Part shown: positions 40,028 to 48,358 of the stretch, in pieces
Layout: every line of letters begins with the position of its first letter
Numbering within the stretch: position 1 is the first letter of the stretch
DNA from: Isoptericola dokdonensis DS-3
GTDB taxonomy: Bacteria; Actinomycetota; Actinomycetes; Actinomycetales; Cellulomonadaceae
NCBI RefSeq assembly: GCF_001636295.1
Contig: NZ_CP014209.1
Span: 2,418,001 to 2,482,000, forward strand
DNA length: 64,000 nt
Reading direction: 5' to 3'
Program-made: the position numbers and the translations under genes
The notes under the pieces: generated by a model
What the model saw: only the letters and a program-made list of their open reading frames with translations
The model's database searches: none
What the model was told of the DNA's origin: nothing

Positions 40028-41716
40028 ATGAAGATCGTGATCGTGGGTGGGGTCGGCGGCGGCATGAGCGCCGCCGCGCGCGCCCGCCGCCTGTCCGAGG
40101 ACGCCGAGATCGTCGTCCTCGACCGCGGCGAGCACGTGTCGTTCGCGGGCTGCGGCCTGCCGTACCACGTGGGCGGGGAGGTGCCCGAGGACGACCTGCT
40201 CGTCCAGACCCCGGCGTCGCTCCAGGCGTCGCTCGCCCTCGACGTCCGCCCCCGGCATGACGTCGTCGGCCTCGACCCGGCGACCCGCACCCTCACCGTC
40301 CGCACGGCGTCCGGCGAGGAGCGGATCGCCTACGACGCCCTGCTGCTGTCACCCGGCGCCCGGGCCGTCCGGCCGCCCGTCCCCGGCCTCGACTCGCCGC
40401 GCGTGCGCACCCTGCGCACCGTCGCCGACGCCACCGCCCTGCGGTCCGCCGTCGACGCCGGGGCCCGCCGCGCCGTCGTCCTCGGCGCCGGTTTCATCGG
40501 CCTGGAGGCCGCCGAGGCGCTCGCCTCCCAGGGCCTCGACGTCACGGTGGTCGAGACGGCCGGGCACCCGCTGCCCCCGCTGGAGCCCGAGCTCGGCGCC
40601 CTGGTCGCCGACGAGCTCCGCCGCCTCGGCGTCACCGTCCGCACCGGCGTCGCCGCGACCGCCGTCGCGCACGGCGCGGACCACGACGTCGTCGCCCTCG
40701 CCGACGGCACCCGCGTGGACGCCGACGTCGTCGTGCTCGCCGTCGGGGTCCGCCCCGACACCGACGTGGTCGCCGCCGCCGGGATCCGCGTCGAGCGCGG
40801 CGCCATCGTCGTGGACGAGCGCGGCCGCACCAGCGCCGAGGGCATCTGGGCCGTCGGTGACGCCACCGTCGCCACGGATGCGGTGACGGGCGAACGACGA
40901 CCCGTCGCCCTCGCCGGGCCGGCGGCGCGCGCGGGCCGGCTCGTCGCCGACCAGATCCTGCGCCCCGCCACCGCCCGGCCGCTGCCGACCGCGCTCGCGA
41001 CCGCCGTCGTGCGGGTCGGCGACCTCACCGCCGCGACCACCGGGGCGAACCGCGCCGCCCTCACCCGGGCCGGCGTCGACCACCGCACCGTGCACCTGCA
41101 CCCCGCCCACCACGTCGGCTGGTTCCCGGGCGCCGAGCAGATCCACCTGGTCGTGCACGTCGCCGCCGCGGACGGTCGCGTCCTCGGCGCGCAGGCCGTC
41201 GGCCGGGCCGGGGTCGACAAGCGGATCGACGTGCTCGCCACGGCGATCCGGGCAGGCTTCACCGCCGACGACCTCGTCGACCTCGACCTCGCCTACGCCC
41301 CGCCGTTCGGCGCCGCGAAGGACCCGGTGAACCTCGCCGGGATGGTCGCCGCGAACGTCCTCGACGGCACCCTGCGCCTCTGGTACCCCGAGGACGTCGA
41401 CGACGCCCTGGCGACCGCGCTCGTCCTCGACGTGCGCAGCGGGGCCGAGTTCGCCGCCGGGCACTTGCCGGGATCGCTGCTCGTGCCGCACACCGAGCTG
41501 CGCGATCGCCTCGACGAGGTGGTCGCCGCCGCCGCGGGCCGCCCCGTGCGCGTCCTGTGCGGGTCGGGCGTGCGCTCGCACATCGCCCACCGCGTGCTGG
41601 AGCAGGCGGGGCTGGACTCCGCGTCGCTGTCGGGCGGCATGCTGACCCTGCGGGCCGCGCTCGACGCCCGCGGCTCCGACCTGATCGTCACCGCCGAGCC
41701 GGCGCTCGCCCGCTGA
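40028..41716 (+). CDS. CoA-disulfide-reductase/rhodanese fusion flavoprotein
   Basis: A 562-residue fusion. The N-terminal part is a class I pyridine-nucleotide disulfide oxidoreductase with VGGVGGGMSAA at the FAD site and the single active Cys, C42, in FAGCGLPYHVGG, as in CoA-disulfide and CoA-persulfide reductases. The C-terminal 100 residues are a rhodanese domain with active Cys about 511 in LCGSGVRSH. Such CoADR-Rhd proteins reduce low-molecular-weight persulfides using NAD(P)H. It is the first gene of the operon controlled by the dyad at 40001-40016 and is probably leaderless. Confidence 0.92.
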   Translation: MKIVIVGGVGGGMSAAARARRLSEDAEIVVLDRGEHVSFAGCGLPYHVGGEVPEDDLLVQTPASLQASLALDVRPRHDVVGLDPATRTLTVRTASGEERIAYDALLLSPGARAVRPPVPGLDSPRVRTLRTVADATALRSAVDAGARRAVVLGAGFIGLEAAEALASQGLDVTVVETAGHPLPPLEPELGALVADELRRLGVTVRTGVAATAVAHGADHDVVALADGTRVDADVVVLAVGVRPDTDVVAAAGIRVERGAIVVDERGRTSAEGIWAVGDATVATDAVTGERRPVALAGPAARAGRLVADQILRPATARPLPTALATAVVRVGDLTAATTGANRAALTRAGVDHRTVHLHPAHHVGWFPGAEQIHLVVHVAAADGRVLGAQAVGRAGVDKRIDVLATAIRAGFTADDLVDLDLAYAPPFGAAKDPVNLAGMVAANVLDGTLRLWYPEDVDDALATALVLDVRSGAEFAAGHLPGSLLVPHTELRDRLDEVVAAAAGRPVRVLCGSGVRSHIAHRVLEQAGLDSASLSGGMLTLRAALDARGSDLIVTAEPALAR

Positions 41717-41739
41717 GGCCCCACCGAGAGGAGACCCCC

Positions 41740-42018
41740 GTGGTCGTCAACGACCCCGACGCGCAGCGTCGCGTGCTCAACCGTCTCAAGCGTGCCCGCG
41801 GGCAGCTCGACGCCGTCATCGCGTCCGTCGAGTCCGGCGGCCGCTGCCGCGACGTCGTCACCCAGCTGTCCGCCGTGTCCAGCGCGCTGGACCGGGCGGG
41901 TTTCGCGATCATCGCGACCGCGATGAAGGACTGCGTCACCGACCCTGAGCAGGCCGCCGCCGACGAGGACGGCCTGACCACCGCCGAGCTCGAGAAGCTC
42001 TTCCTCAGCCTCGCCTGA
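41740..42018 (+). CDS. CstR-like persulfide-sensing repressor (CsoR family)
   Basis: A 92-residue all-helical DUF156 protein. Both sensing Cys residues are present, C36 (GGRCRDVV) and C65 (MKDCVTD), but the position of the CsoR copper ligand His61 is Ala. Loss of that His with retention of both Cys is the CstR pattern, where persulfides form a di- to tetrasulfide bridge and release DNA. The GTG start has GAGGAG upstream. It is 23 nt after the CoADR-Rhd gene and very likely represses the operon. Confidence 0.88.
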   Translation: MVVNDPDAQRRVLNRLKRARGQLDAVIASVESGGRCRDVVTQLSAVSSALDRAGFAIIATAMKDCVTDPEQAAADEDGLTTAELEKLFLSLA

Positions 42019-42044
42019 GGCGAACCGACGAAGGAGAACCACCC

Positions 42045-42209
42045 ATGTGCCAGCCCGTCACCTGCCGCACCTGCGGCAAGACCACCTGGACCGGCTGCGG
42101 GATGCACGTCGACGACGTCCGCCGCGCCGTCCCCGCCGCGCAGTGGTGCGACGGCCACGACGAGCCCGCCCGCGGCGGGTTTCTGTCGCGCCTGTTCGGC
42201 GGCCGCTGA
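42045..42209 (+). CDS. 54-residue Cys-rich protein, unknown function
   Basis: A short gene with AAGGAG 8 nt before its ATG, 26 nt after the cstR-like stop. The protein begins MCQPVTCRTCGKTTWTGCG and has five Cys (positions 2, 7, 10, 18, 35) plus His at 21 and 38: a CxxC knuckle with further ligands, suggesting a small zinc ribbon or a sulfur carrier. The C-terminus is basic and hydrophobic (FLSRLFGGR). No family is recognised by name. Its place in the operon suggests a role in persulfide handling. Confidence 0.75.
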   Translation: MCQPVTCRTCGKTTWTGCGMHVDDVRRAVPAAQWCDGHDEPARGGFLSRLFGGR

Positions 42210-42332
42210 GCCACCGGTAGCTGACGCCGGTCGAGGTGGAACCTGCCCGGCCGGGAGATGCTTCTCGGGTCGCGGCGTCCCAGCTGACGATCACGACGTG
42301 AATGTTCCGGCGGCACCCGGGACGATTGCCCG

Positions 42333-42650
42333 GTGCACACGAGACGGACCGGACGAAGAACCCCCGAGGGCGCGATCCGGACCGTCCGCTTCTGGCTTCC
42401 CGTCGTGGCGACCGTGTCCTTCCTCCTCGCCGGCGCGCTGCTCGTCGGACTGCTCACCGACGCGTGGGGCGACGAGCCCAAGAACGTCGCGCGGTGGTTC
42501 GGTGTCGTCATGACCACGGGTCTGGGCGTCACCGCGACGTGGGTGCGCGTGCTGGCCATGCGCGAGATCCGCAGCGGCCGGTACCCGCGTGCGCCCGGGC
42601 CGTCGGGCACCGGCCCGGACGCACGCCGGCAGGAGCCGATGACCCGATGA
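42333..42650 (+). CDS. Small membrane protein, unknown function
   Basis: A 105-residue protein with two predicted helices (about residues 20-42 and 53-73) and a charged, Pro/Arg-rich tail. GTG start; no clear Shine-Dalgarno, but GACGAT lies 6 nt upstream. No family is recognised. The preceding 123-nt gap holds no recognisable signal. It could be a minor envelope protein. Confidence 0.5.
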   Translation: MHTRRTGRRTPEGAIRTVRFWLPVVATVSFLLAGALLVGLLTDAWGDEPKNVARWFGVVMTTGLGVTATWVRVLAMREIRSGRYPRAPGPSGTGPDARRQEPMTR

Positions 42651-42710
42651 CCGGTGCGCGGCGCGTACCGTCCATCCCGGTCGCCGCGGCCGGGCGGGTA
42701 GGTTGACCGC

Positions 42711-42941
42711 ATGACACGCTCGACCCGCCGTCCTTGGCTCGCGCTCCTGGGGGCGCTGCTGTTCTGGGGCGGGACCGTCATGACGGTCCTGTTCGTCGCC
42801 GCGGCCGTGTGGCTGCTGGCTGACGACGGTCAGCCCGCCTGGGTGGTGCTGCTCGCGTCCGTCCTGGTCGCCGCACTCGGTGCAGGCGTCGTCCGGCTCA
42901 GCCGGGTGCCGTTCTCGGACGCGCTCAACGTCGGGTTCTAG
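42711..42941 (+). CDS. Small membrane protein, unknown function
   Basis: A 76-residue protein with two hydrophobic segments (about residues 9-36 and 43-63). TAGGTT ends 6 nt before the ATG, so it is probably leaderless. No family is recognised. Confidence 0.55.
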   Translation: MTRSTRRPWLALLGALLFWGGTVMTVLFVAAAVWLLADDGQPAWVVLLASVLVAALGAGVVRLSRVPFSDALNVGF

Positions 42942-42977
42942 GGCCGGCGGGGTTGCTCCCGGTCGACGACGCCCGCG

Positions 42978-43301
42978 TCAGTCGGTGACCTCGGCCGCGG
43001 AGCGCCCGTCGATCCAGCCCCGGACGACGGCGACGATGCGGCCGAGATTGACCGCCCAGCCGACGCCGAACACCTTGGGGCCGACGATCTTCGGGTTGTC
43101 CGGCGACCACCACCGCTCCTTGACCCGTTCCAGGGTGGGGAAGCGGAGCTCGTAGGGCACGAACCCGAGCTTTCCGTGCCACGTCCGGTCCTCGGGGTCC
43201 TGGCGGAGCTCCTTGACGACCGCCGCCGCGAGCAGGGCGAGGGTCACCACCCGCACCGCCGCGTTGAACCCGCTCTTCTTCTTCATGCCGCCGGCCGTCA
43301 T
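42978..43301 (-). CDS. DUF5808 domain protein
   Basis: A 107-residue protein: one N-terminal helix (about residues 12-28, FNAAVRVVTLALLAAAVVKEL) and a soluble part ending in the DUF5808 motif WWSPDNPKIVGPKVFGVGWA, which in other actinobacteria reads roughly N-x-D-P-R-x-x-V-P-K-R-x-G-x-G-W. The function is unknown. The ATG at 43301 has GGAGG 6 nt upstream. Confidence 0.75.
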   Translation of the reverse strand: MTAGGMKKKSGFNAAVRVVTLALLAAAVVKELRQDPEDRTWHGKLGFVPYELRFPTLERVKERWWSPDNPKIVGPKVFGVGWAVNLGRIVAVVRGWIDGRSAAEVTD

Positions 43302-43377
43302 CGGTGTCCTCCGTCGTCGTCGGGTGTCCCGCCACCCATCGTGCCCCCTGCGGGGCTCCACGGCCATGGCGTCGGTG

Positions 43378-43422
43378 CTGCGGATCCTCACGGATCGGCT
43401 CGCGATCCGTGAGGATCCGCAG
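43378..43422. repeat. Perfect 20-bp inverted repeat with 5-nt loop
   Basis: Arms 43378-43397 and 43403-43422 are exact reverse complements, 45 nt in total. It sits between the adenosine deaminase stop (75 nt away) and the DUF5808 start. It may terminate the adenosine deaminase operon, but the stem is longer than the window's other hairpins and there is no T-run. Confidence 0.9.
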
Positions 43423-43496
43423 CGTGGCGCCTGCCGACGCCGTGGACTCTCCGGCATCAGCGGGTCATGCGCCAGGAAGCGCGGCGCCGTCGACGG

Positions 43497-44507
43497 TCAG
43501 GAGGCAGCCGCGATCTCGGCCAGCAGCGCGTCCCGGCGGTCCGCGGGCAGGAACGACGACCGCACGGAGTTCGCCGCGAGCGTCGCCCGCTGCTCGGCGG
43601 TGAGACCGTGGGCGCCCTCCAGCGCGGCGAGGTTGTCGTCGAGGTGGCCGCCGAAGTAGGCAGGGTCGTCCGAGTGGACGGACACGTTGAGTCCGCGGTC
43701 CAGCATCTCCAGCAGCGGGTGCTCGTGGATCGAGCCGACGGCGCGCAGCGCCACGTTCGACAGCGGGCACACCGTCAGCGGCACCTGCTCGGCCACCAGG
43801 CGCTCGACGAGGGCGTCGTCGTCGAGGCAGCGGATGCCGTGGTCGATGCGCTCGGCGCCGAGCAGGTCCAGGGCGTCGGCGACGTACGACGCCGGGCCCT
43901 CCTCCCCCGCGTGCGCCACGCGCCGCAGCCCGGCCTCGCGGGCGCGGGCGTACAGCCGGACGAACTTCGACGGCGGGTTGCCGACCTCGGCGGAGTCGAG
44001 GCCGATGCCGACGATCGGCGCGTCCATCGCCAGCAGCCGCTCCAGGACGTCGAGCGCCTCGTCCTCGTCGCGGTCGCGCAGGAACGCGGCGATCAGCAGC
44101 GTCGAGACGCCGAACTCCTCCTCGCTGGTGGCCAGGACCGACGCGATGCCGTCCACGACCGTCTCCAGCGGCACCCCGCGCACCAGGTGGGCCTGCGGGT
44201 CGAACATGATCTCCGCGTGCCGCACCCCCGCGGCGGCGGCCCGGCGCAGGTAGGCGCGCGTCATGTCCGCGAAGTCCTCGGCCGTGCGCAGCACCGCCAT
44301 GTTCGCGTAGTACAGGTCGAGGAACGACTGCAGGTCCGTGAAGTCGTAGGCGCTGCGCAGCGACTCGACGTCCGGGTACGGCAGCGTGACGCCGTGGCGC
44401 GCGGCGAGCTCCATGACCAGCTCGGGCTCCAGCGTGCCCTCGACGTGCAGGTGGAGCTCGGCGTGGGGCAGCGGGGCGGGCTCGGGGTGCGGGTGCGCGG
44501 TGGTCAC
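43497..44507 (-). CDS. add: Adenosine deaminase
   Basis: A 336-residue TIM-barrel amidohydrolase. The zinc ligands HLH (residues 19 and 21), HAGEEGP (catalytic Glu and His), ERIDHGIRC and the HSDDPAYFGG Asp pair are all present, matching adenosine deaminase rather than adenine deaminase in length and order. It converts adenosine or deoxyadenosine to inosine. The GTG start overlaps the transporter stop (GTGA), making it the last gene of a four-gene operon. Confidence 0.9.
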   Translation of the reverse strand: MTTAHPHPEPAPLPHAELHLHVEGTLEPELVMELAARHGVTLPYPDVESLRSAYDFTDLQSFLDLYYANMAVLRTAEDFADMTRAYLRRAAAAGVRHAEIMFDPQAHLVRGVPLETVVDGIASVLATSEEEFGVSTLLIAAFLRDRDEDEALDVLERLLAMDAPIVGIGLDSAEVGNPPSKFVRLYARAREAGLRRVAHAGEEGPASYVADALDLLGAERIDHGIRCLDDDALVERLVAEQVPLTVCPLSNVALRAVGSIHEHPLLEMLDRGLNVSVHSDDPAYFGGHLDDNLAALEGAHGLTAEQRATLAANSVRSSFLPADRRDALLAEIAAAS

Positions 44508-45769
44508 GCCTCGATGGTGCCAGCCCGACGACGGCCCGGCAGCATCGCCCCGGCCACCACGACCGTGAGGCCCGCCACGGGCACCACGAGCAGCGCGACG
44601 CGCAGGGAGGTCGCGTCGGCGAGGATCCCGATGACGGGCGGCATGACCAGGAACCCGACCCGCAGCAGCAGGGACACGACGGCGAGCCCGGTGCCGGCCC
44701 GCAGGCCGGGCAGCTCGTCGGCGGCGTGCATCGCGGCGGGGATGACGGTGGCGACGCCGAACCCGGCGAGCGCGAACCCGAGGATCGTCGTCGGGACGGA
44801 CGGGAACGCCAGCGCGAGGCCCATCGCGACGGCGACGAGCACGCCGCCCGCGCGGGCGACGGCGGCCTGGCCGAACCGGTCGACGAACCGGTCGCCGGTG
44901 GCGCGGCCGAGGAACTCCATCGCCATGAACGCGACGAACCCGGTCGCGGCGACGGCCCCGACGGCGTCGAGCGACCCGGACAGGTACAGGGTCGCCCACG
45001 AGTTCGCGCCGTCCTCGATGATGGCGCCCGCGATCGCGACGACGACGAACGCCGCCAGCAGGAGCCCGACCCGCCCCCGGCGGGACACCGGCGCCGCCGC
45101 CGGGCCGGACCCGACCTCGAGGGGTCCGGTGGCCCGGGCGGCCGCGGCCGCGTCGTCGGCGGCGCGCACGTCGGCGTCGTGGCCGGGCAGGCGGAACCGG
45201 AACGCGACGAGCGCGACCAGGACGAAGATCGCGCCGGAGATCGTCAGGTGCACGCCGAGCGGCAGGTCCAGCGCGATGGCGGCGGCCGCCATGCCGCCGC
45301 CGACCACGGCACCGGCGGACCACAGGGCGTGGAACGAGTTGAAGATCGAGCGGCCGTACCGGCGCTGGACGCGCAGGCCGTGCGCGTTCTGCCCGACGTC
45401 CGTCACGGCGTCGGCCGCGCCGCCCAGGAACAGCGCCACCGCGACCAGGGCCAGCGACGGCGCGAACCCGACGCCGACCATCGCGAGGGCCGTGAGGACG
45501 GTGCCGGCCACGGCGACGGCCGCCGAGCCGAAGCGTCGGATGATCGCCGCGGCGGCGAGGCCGGACAGCATCGCGCCCGCGGGGAACGCGACCACCATGA
45601 GCCCGTACACCGTGTTCGACAGGTCGAGCGCGTCCTTGATCTCCGGGTAGCGCGGCAGGAGGTTGGCGAACAGCGCGCCGTTGGTGAGGAACAGGGCGGA
45701 CACCGCGGCACGTGCCCGGCGGTCGGCGCGGGTCGGGCCGGCGAGGGTCGGCTCGTCGCTGATGGTCAT
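44504..45769 (-). CDS. MFS transporter
   Basis: A 421-residue major facilitator protein with 12 helices and a central loop rich in Ala/Asp (about residues 195-230). ALFANLLPRYPEIKDALDLSNTVYGLM at the N-terminus resembles the YbjJ/fucose-permease-like branch. Coupled with adenosine deaminase it could move nucleosides, purines or sugars; the direction is not evident. It is 22 nt downstream of the TetR gene. Confidence 0.85.
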   Translation of the reverse strand: MTISDEPTLAGPTRADRRARAAVSALFLTNGALFANLLPRYPEIKDALDLSNTVYGLMVVAFPAGAMLSGLAAAAIIRRFGSAAVAVAGTVLTALAMVGVGFAPSLALVAVALFLGGAADAVTDVGQNAHGLRVQRRYGRSIFNSFHALWSAGAVVGGGMAAAAIALDLPLGVHLTISGAIFVLVALVAFRFRLPGHDADVRAADDAAAAARATGPLEVGSGPAAAPVSRRGRVGLLLAAFVVVAIAGAIIEDGANSWATLYLSGSLDAVGAVAATGFVAFMAMEFLGRATGDRFVDRFGQAAVARAGGVLVAVAMGLALAFPSVPTTILGFALAGFGVATVIPAAMHAADELPGLRAGTGLAVVSLLLRVGFLVMPPVIGILADATSLRVALLVVPVAGLTVVVAGAMLPGRRRAGTIEA

Positions 45770-45791
45770 GCGCAGGACTTCCTTCGGTGGT

Positions 45792-46334
45792 TCACGGGAC
45801 CAGGAGACGGCGGACACCCGCCCGGACGACGGCGTCGTCGGGCGGCTCCGTGTCCAGGGCACGGTGGATGGTGACGCCCTCGACGAACGCGTCGAGCATC
45901 CGGCAGGTCAGGGGGTCGAAGTGGCGGGCGAGCGCGGCGCGACTGCGCGCCATCCACTCGTTGGTCAGGGTGCGGAACGCGGGCTCGCGCGCCGCGAGGG
46001 TGTAGAGCTCGTGGGTGAGCACCAGGTCGCGCTGGGTGGCGAACACGTCCGTGGTGATGATCGCGACGACGGCGTCCGCCGCCGCCTCGGCACCGGTCGC
46101 CTCGCTCATGCGGCGCTCGAACGCCGCGGCCTGCTGCTCCGCGAACCGGCCGAACGCCTCCCGCAGCAGGTCGTCCATCCCGGCGAAGTGGTACGTCATC
46201 GACCCGAGCGGCACGTCCGCCACCGCGGCGACCCGGCGGTGCGACGTCCCGGCCACGCCGTGCTCGGCGACGACGTCGAGGCACGCGTCGACGATGCGGT
46301 CGCGGCGGTGCGGGTCGTGGCGGCGGGTGGTCAC
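45792..46334 (-). CDS. TetR-family transcriptional regulator
   Basis: A 180-residue regulator with an N-terminal helix-turn-helix (RIVDACLDVVAEHGVAGTSHRRVAAVADVPLGSMTYHF, about residues 13-49) and a helical ligand domain. GTG start overlapping the acetyltransferase stop. It is encoded inside the operon it probably regulates; twin dyads in the operon promoter are likely sites. Confidence 0.88.
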   Translation of the reverse strand: MTTRRHDPHRRDRIVDACLDVVAEHGVAGTSHRRVAAVADVPLGSMTYHFAGMDDLLREAFGRFAEQQAAAFERRMSEATGAEAAADAVVAIITTDVFATQRDLVLTHELYTLAAREPAFRTLTNEWMARSRAALARHFDPLTCRMLDAFVEGVTIHRALDTEPPDDAVVRAGVRRLLVP

Positions 46335-46948
46335 GGCGTGGGCTCCGGCGGCGTGGGCCGGTCGATGTTCTCCCGGATCACCCGGGCCGGGTTGCCGACG
46401 GCGACGACGTTCGCCGGGAGGTCCCGGGTGACGACGGCGCCCGCGCCGACGACGGTGTTGTCGCCGATGGTGACGCCTGGGCAGACGATCACCCCGCCGC
46501 CGAGCCAGACGTTGTCGCCGAGGGTGATCGGCCGTGCGGCCTCGAGCTTGTCGCGGCGCGGACCCGGGTCGATCGGGTGCGTCGGCGTGAGGAGCTGGAC
46601 GTTCGGGCCGATCTGGCAGTCTGCGCCGAGGGTGATGGTCGCGACGTCGAGGGCGACGAGACCGACGTTGACGAACGTGCGCTCCCCGACGTGCAGGTTC
46701 TCGCCGTAGTCGACGGCCAGCGGCGGCCGGACGTGGGCGCCCTCACCGAGGGTGCCGAGCACGTCGGCGAGGATCTCGCGGGCTCCCGGCTCGCCGCGGA
46801 CGACGGCGAGGCGGTAGTCCTCGAGGCGTGCGGTGGCCCGCTGCGCGATGCGGTGGCTCTCCGGGTCGTCGGCGACGTAGAGGTCGCCCGCCAGCATCCG
46901 CTCACGGTTGGTCCGCGGGTCGCCGGCGAAGTGGTCGGTCGTCGTCAT
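46331..46948 (-). CDS. Maltose/galactoside O-acetyltransferase family protein
   Basis: A 205-residue left-handed-beta-helix acetyltransferase: N-terminal NRERMLAGDLYVADDPE, then hexapeptide repeats with the catalytic His in LLTPTHPIDPG and the C-terminal VVAVGNPARVIRE. It transfers acetyl from acetyl-CoA to a sugar or nucleoside hydroxyl. The ATG lies 7 nt after a TACGAT -10 box, so it is probably leaderless and first in the operon. Confidence 0.9.
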   Translation of the reverse strand: MTTTDHFAGDPRTNRERMLAGDLYVADDPESHRIAQRATARLEDYRLAVVRGEPGAREILADVLGTLGEGAHVRPPLAVDYGENLHVGERTFVNVGLVALDVATITLGADCQIGPNVQLLTPTHPIDPGPRRDKLEAARPITLGDNVWLGGGVIVCPGVTIGDNTVVGAGAVVTRDLPANVVAVGNPARVIRENIDRPTPPEPTP

Positions 46949-46950
46949 GC

Positions 46951-46983
46951 GGACGATCGTACCCACGATGCGTACGAACGTAC
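46951..46983. promoter_or_regulatory. Twin TetR-type dyads over the acetyltransferase promoter
   Basis: GTACG-AA-CGTAC (46972-46983) is a perfect dyad; GGACG-AT-CGTAC (46951-46962) is a second with one mismatch. Centres are 21 bp apart. The second covers the minus-strand TACGAT -10 box (46961-46956), which is 7 nt from the ATG at 46948. The TetR encoded in this operon is the likely ligand. Confidence 0.6.
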
Positions 46984-47159
46984 ACATCTCCTGGCGATGT
47001 GCGTCGCGCCGTCGAACCTCACGCATGAGGTGGTGATGTCGGAGGAATCCCGACGCCGACCCGAGTCGCGCCGGGAAGCATCCGTCGACCCCGGGCCGTG
47101 TCGCACGCGCGGATCACTGGCCACGTTAGACACGCAGATGAGGTACTAGAGTCGTCGTC

Positions 47160-47564
47160 GTGCCGACGATGAGGGTGAGCGAGGCTGCCGTCTACCTGGG
47201 CGTCAGCGACGACACGGTCCGCCGCTGGATCGACCGCGGGCTGCTGACCGCGACCACGGACGACGCGGGCCGCAAGGTCGTGGACGGGTACGAGGTCGCG
47301 ATGGTCGCGCGCGAGCACGCGACGCCGCCCGGCCTGCCGCCGGGGATGAGGAGCTCCGCGCGCAACCGGTTCGTCGGGCTCGTCACCGACCTCACGGTCG
47401 ACACCGTGATGGCGCAGGTCGAGCTCCAGTGCGGACCGTTCCGCGTCGTCTCCCTCATGAGCGCGGAGGCCGTGCGCGACCTCGGGCTGGAGCGCGGGTC
47501 CGTCGCGGTGGCCGTCATCAAGTCCACGAACGTCGTCGTCGAGACGCCCGAAGGGTCCGCGTGA
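47160..47564 (+). CDS. Helix-turn-helix regulator with Mop/TOBE molybdate-binding domain
   Basis: A 134-residue one-component regulator: a MerR/excisionase-like HTH ([26 protein letters not shown], residues 4-29) and a Mop domain (about 67-131, [24 protein letters not shown] ... [12 protein letters not shown]), which binds molybdate or tungstate. It overlaps modA by GTGA and surely regulates the operon. TAGAGT ends 7 nt before the GTG, so it is leaderless; an ATG at 47169 is in frame. Confidence 0.9.
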   Translation: MPTMRVSEAAVYLGVSDDTVRRWIDRGLLTATTDDAGRKVVDGYEVAMVAREHATPPGLPPGMRSSARNRFVGLVTDLTVDTVMAQVELQCGPFRVVSLMSAEAVRDLGLERGSVAVAVIKSTNVVVETPEGSA

Positions 47565-48358
47565 TCCCCGTCGGCGGCCGGCGGCCCTCCCTCATCGCGG
47601 CGGTGGCCCTCGTCGTCGGCGCGACGGCGACGCTCACCGGATGCTCGCCGGACGGCGCGGCAGGTGCCGACGACGCGGGCACCACGACACTCACGGTCTT
47701 CGCGGCGGCGTCGCTCACCGAGGCGTTCGAGCAGGTCGCCGCCGACTTCGAGGCCACGCACGACGGCGTGGACGTGCAGCTGTCGTTCGCGGGGTCGTCG
47801 GACCTCGTCGCGCAGATCCAGCAGGGGGCGCCGGCCGACGTCATCGCGACGGCCGACACCGCGACCATGGACAGGCTGGTGGCCGACGACCTGGTCGACG
47901 ACCCCCGCGACGTCGCCACGAACACGTTGACGATCGCCGTCCCGGCGGGCAACCCGGCCGGAGTGAGGGGCCTGGCGGACCTCGCCGACCCCGCCCGCAC
48001 CGTGGTGCTGTGCGCCCCGGAGGTGCCGTGCGGCGCCGCCGCAGCGCGCGTCGCGGACGCGGCGGGTGTCGTCCTCGCCCCGGACAGCGAGGAGCAGAGC
48101 GTCACGGACGTGCTCGGCAAGGTCACCGCGGGCGAGGCGGACGCCGGGCTCGTCTACGTCACCGACGTCGTCCGCGGGGGCGACGCCGTCGAGGGCGTCG
48201 ACGTCCCGGAGGCCGCGCGCGCCGTCAACACGTACCCGATCGCCACGGTCTCGGGCGCCGCGCAGGCGGACCTCGCCGCGCAGCTCGTCGACGCCGTCCT
48301 GTCGCCGGAGGGTCAGGCCGTGCTGGCGGACCTGGGCTTCGCGCCGCCGTCGTCGTGA
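47561..48358 (+). CDS. modA: Molybdate ABC transporter substrate-binding lipoprotein
   Basis: A 265-residue binding protein with signal peptide and lipobox (LTGC), then the ModA start [45 protein letters not shown] (oxyanion-contact Ser residues), and GLVYVTDVV. It captures molybdate or tungstate for ModBC. GTG start in an overlap with the regulator, GTGA overlap with modB. Confidence 0.93.
   Translation: MIPVGGRRPSLIAAVALVVGATATLTGCSPDGAAGADDAGTTTLTVFAAASLTEAFEQVAADFEATHDGVDVQLSFAGSSDLVAQIQQGAPADVIATADTATMDRLVADDLVDDPRDVATNTLTIAVPAGNPAGVRGLADLADPARTVVLCAPEVPCGAAAARVADAAGVVLAPDSEEQSVTDVLGKVTAGEADAGLVYVTDVVRGGDAVEGVDVPEAARAVNTYPIATVSGAAQADLAAQLVDAVLSPEGQAVLADLGFAPPSS

Noticed and set aside
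42005..42781. Minus-strand frame opposite the small Cys-rich gene
   Set aside because: It has no ribosome binding site or family resemblance, while the plus strand shows AAGGAG and a CxxC-rich product.
43378..43422. Insertion-sequence end or transposon terminal repeat
   Set aside because: The arms are adjacent rather than flanking a gene, and no transposase lies nearby.
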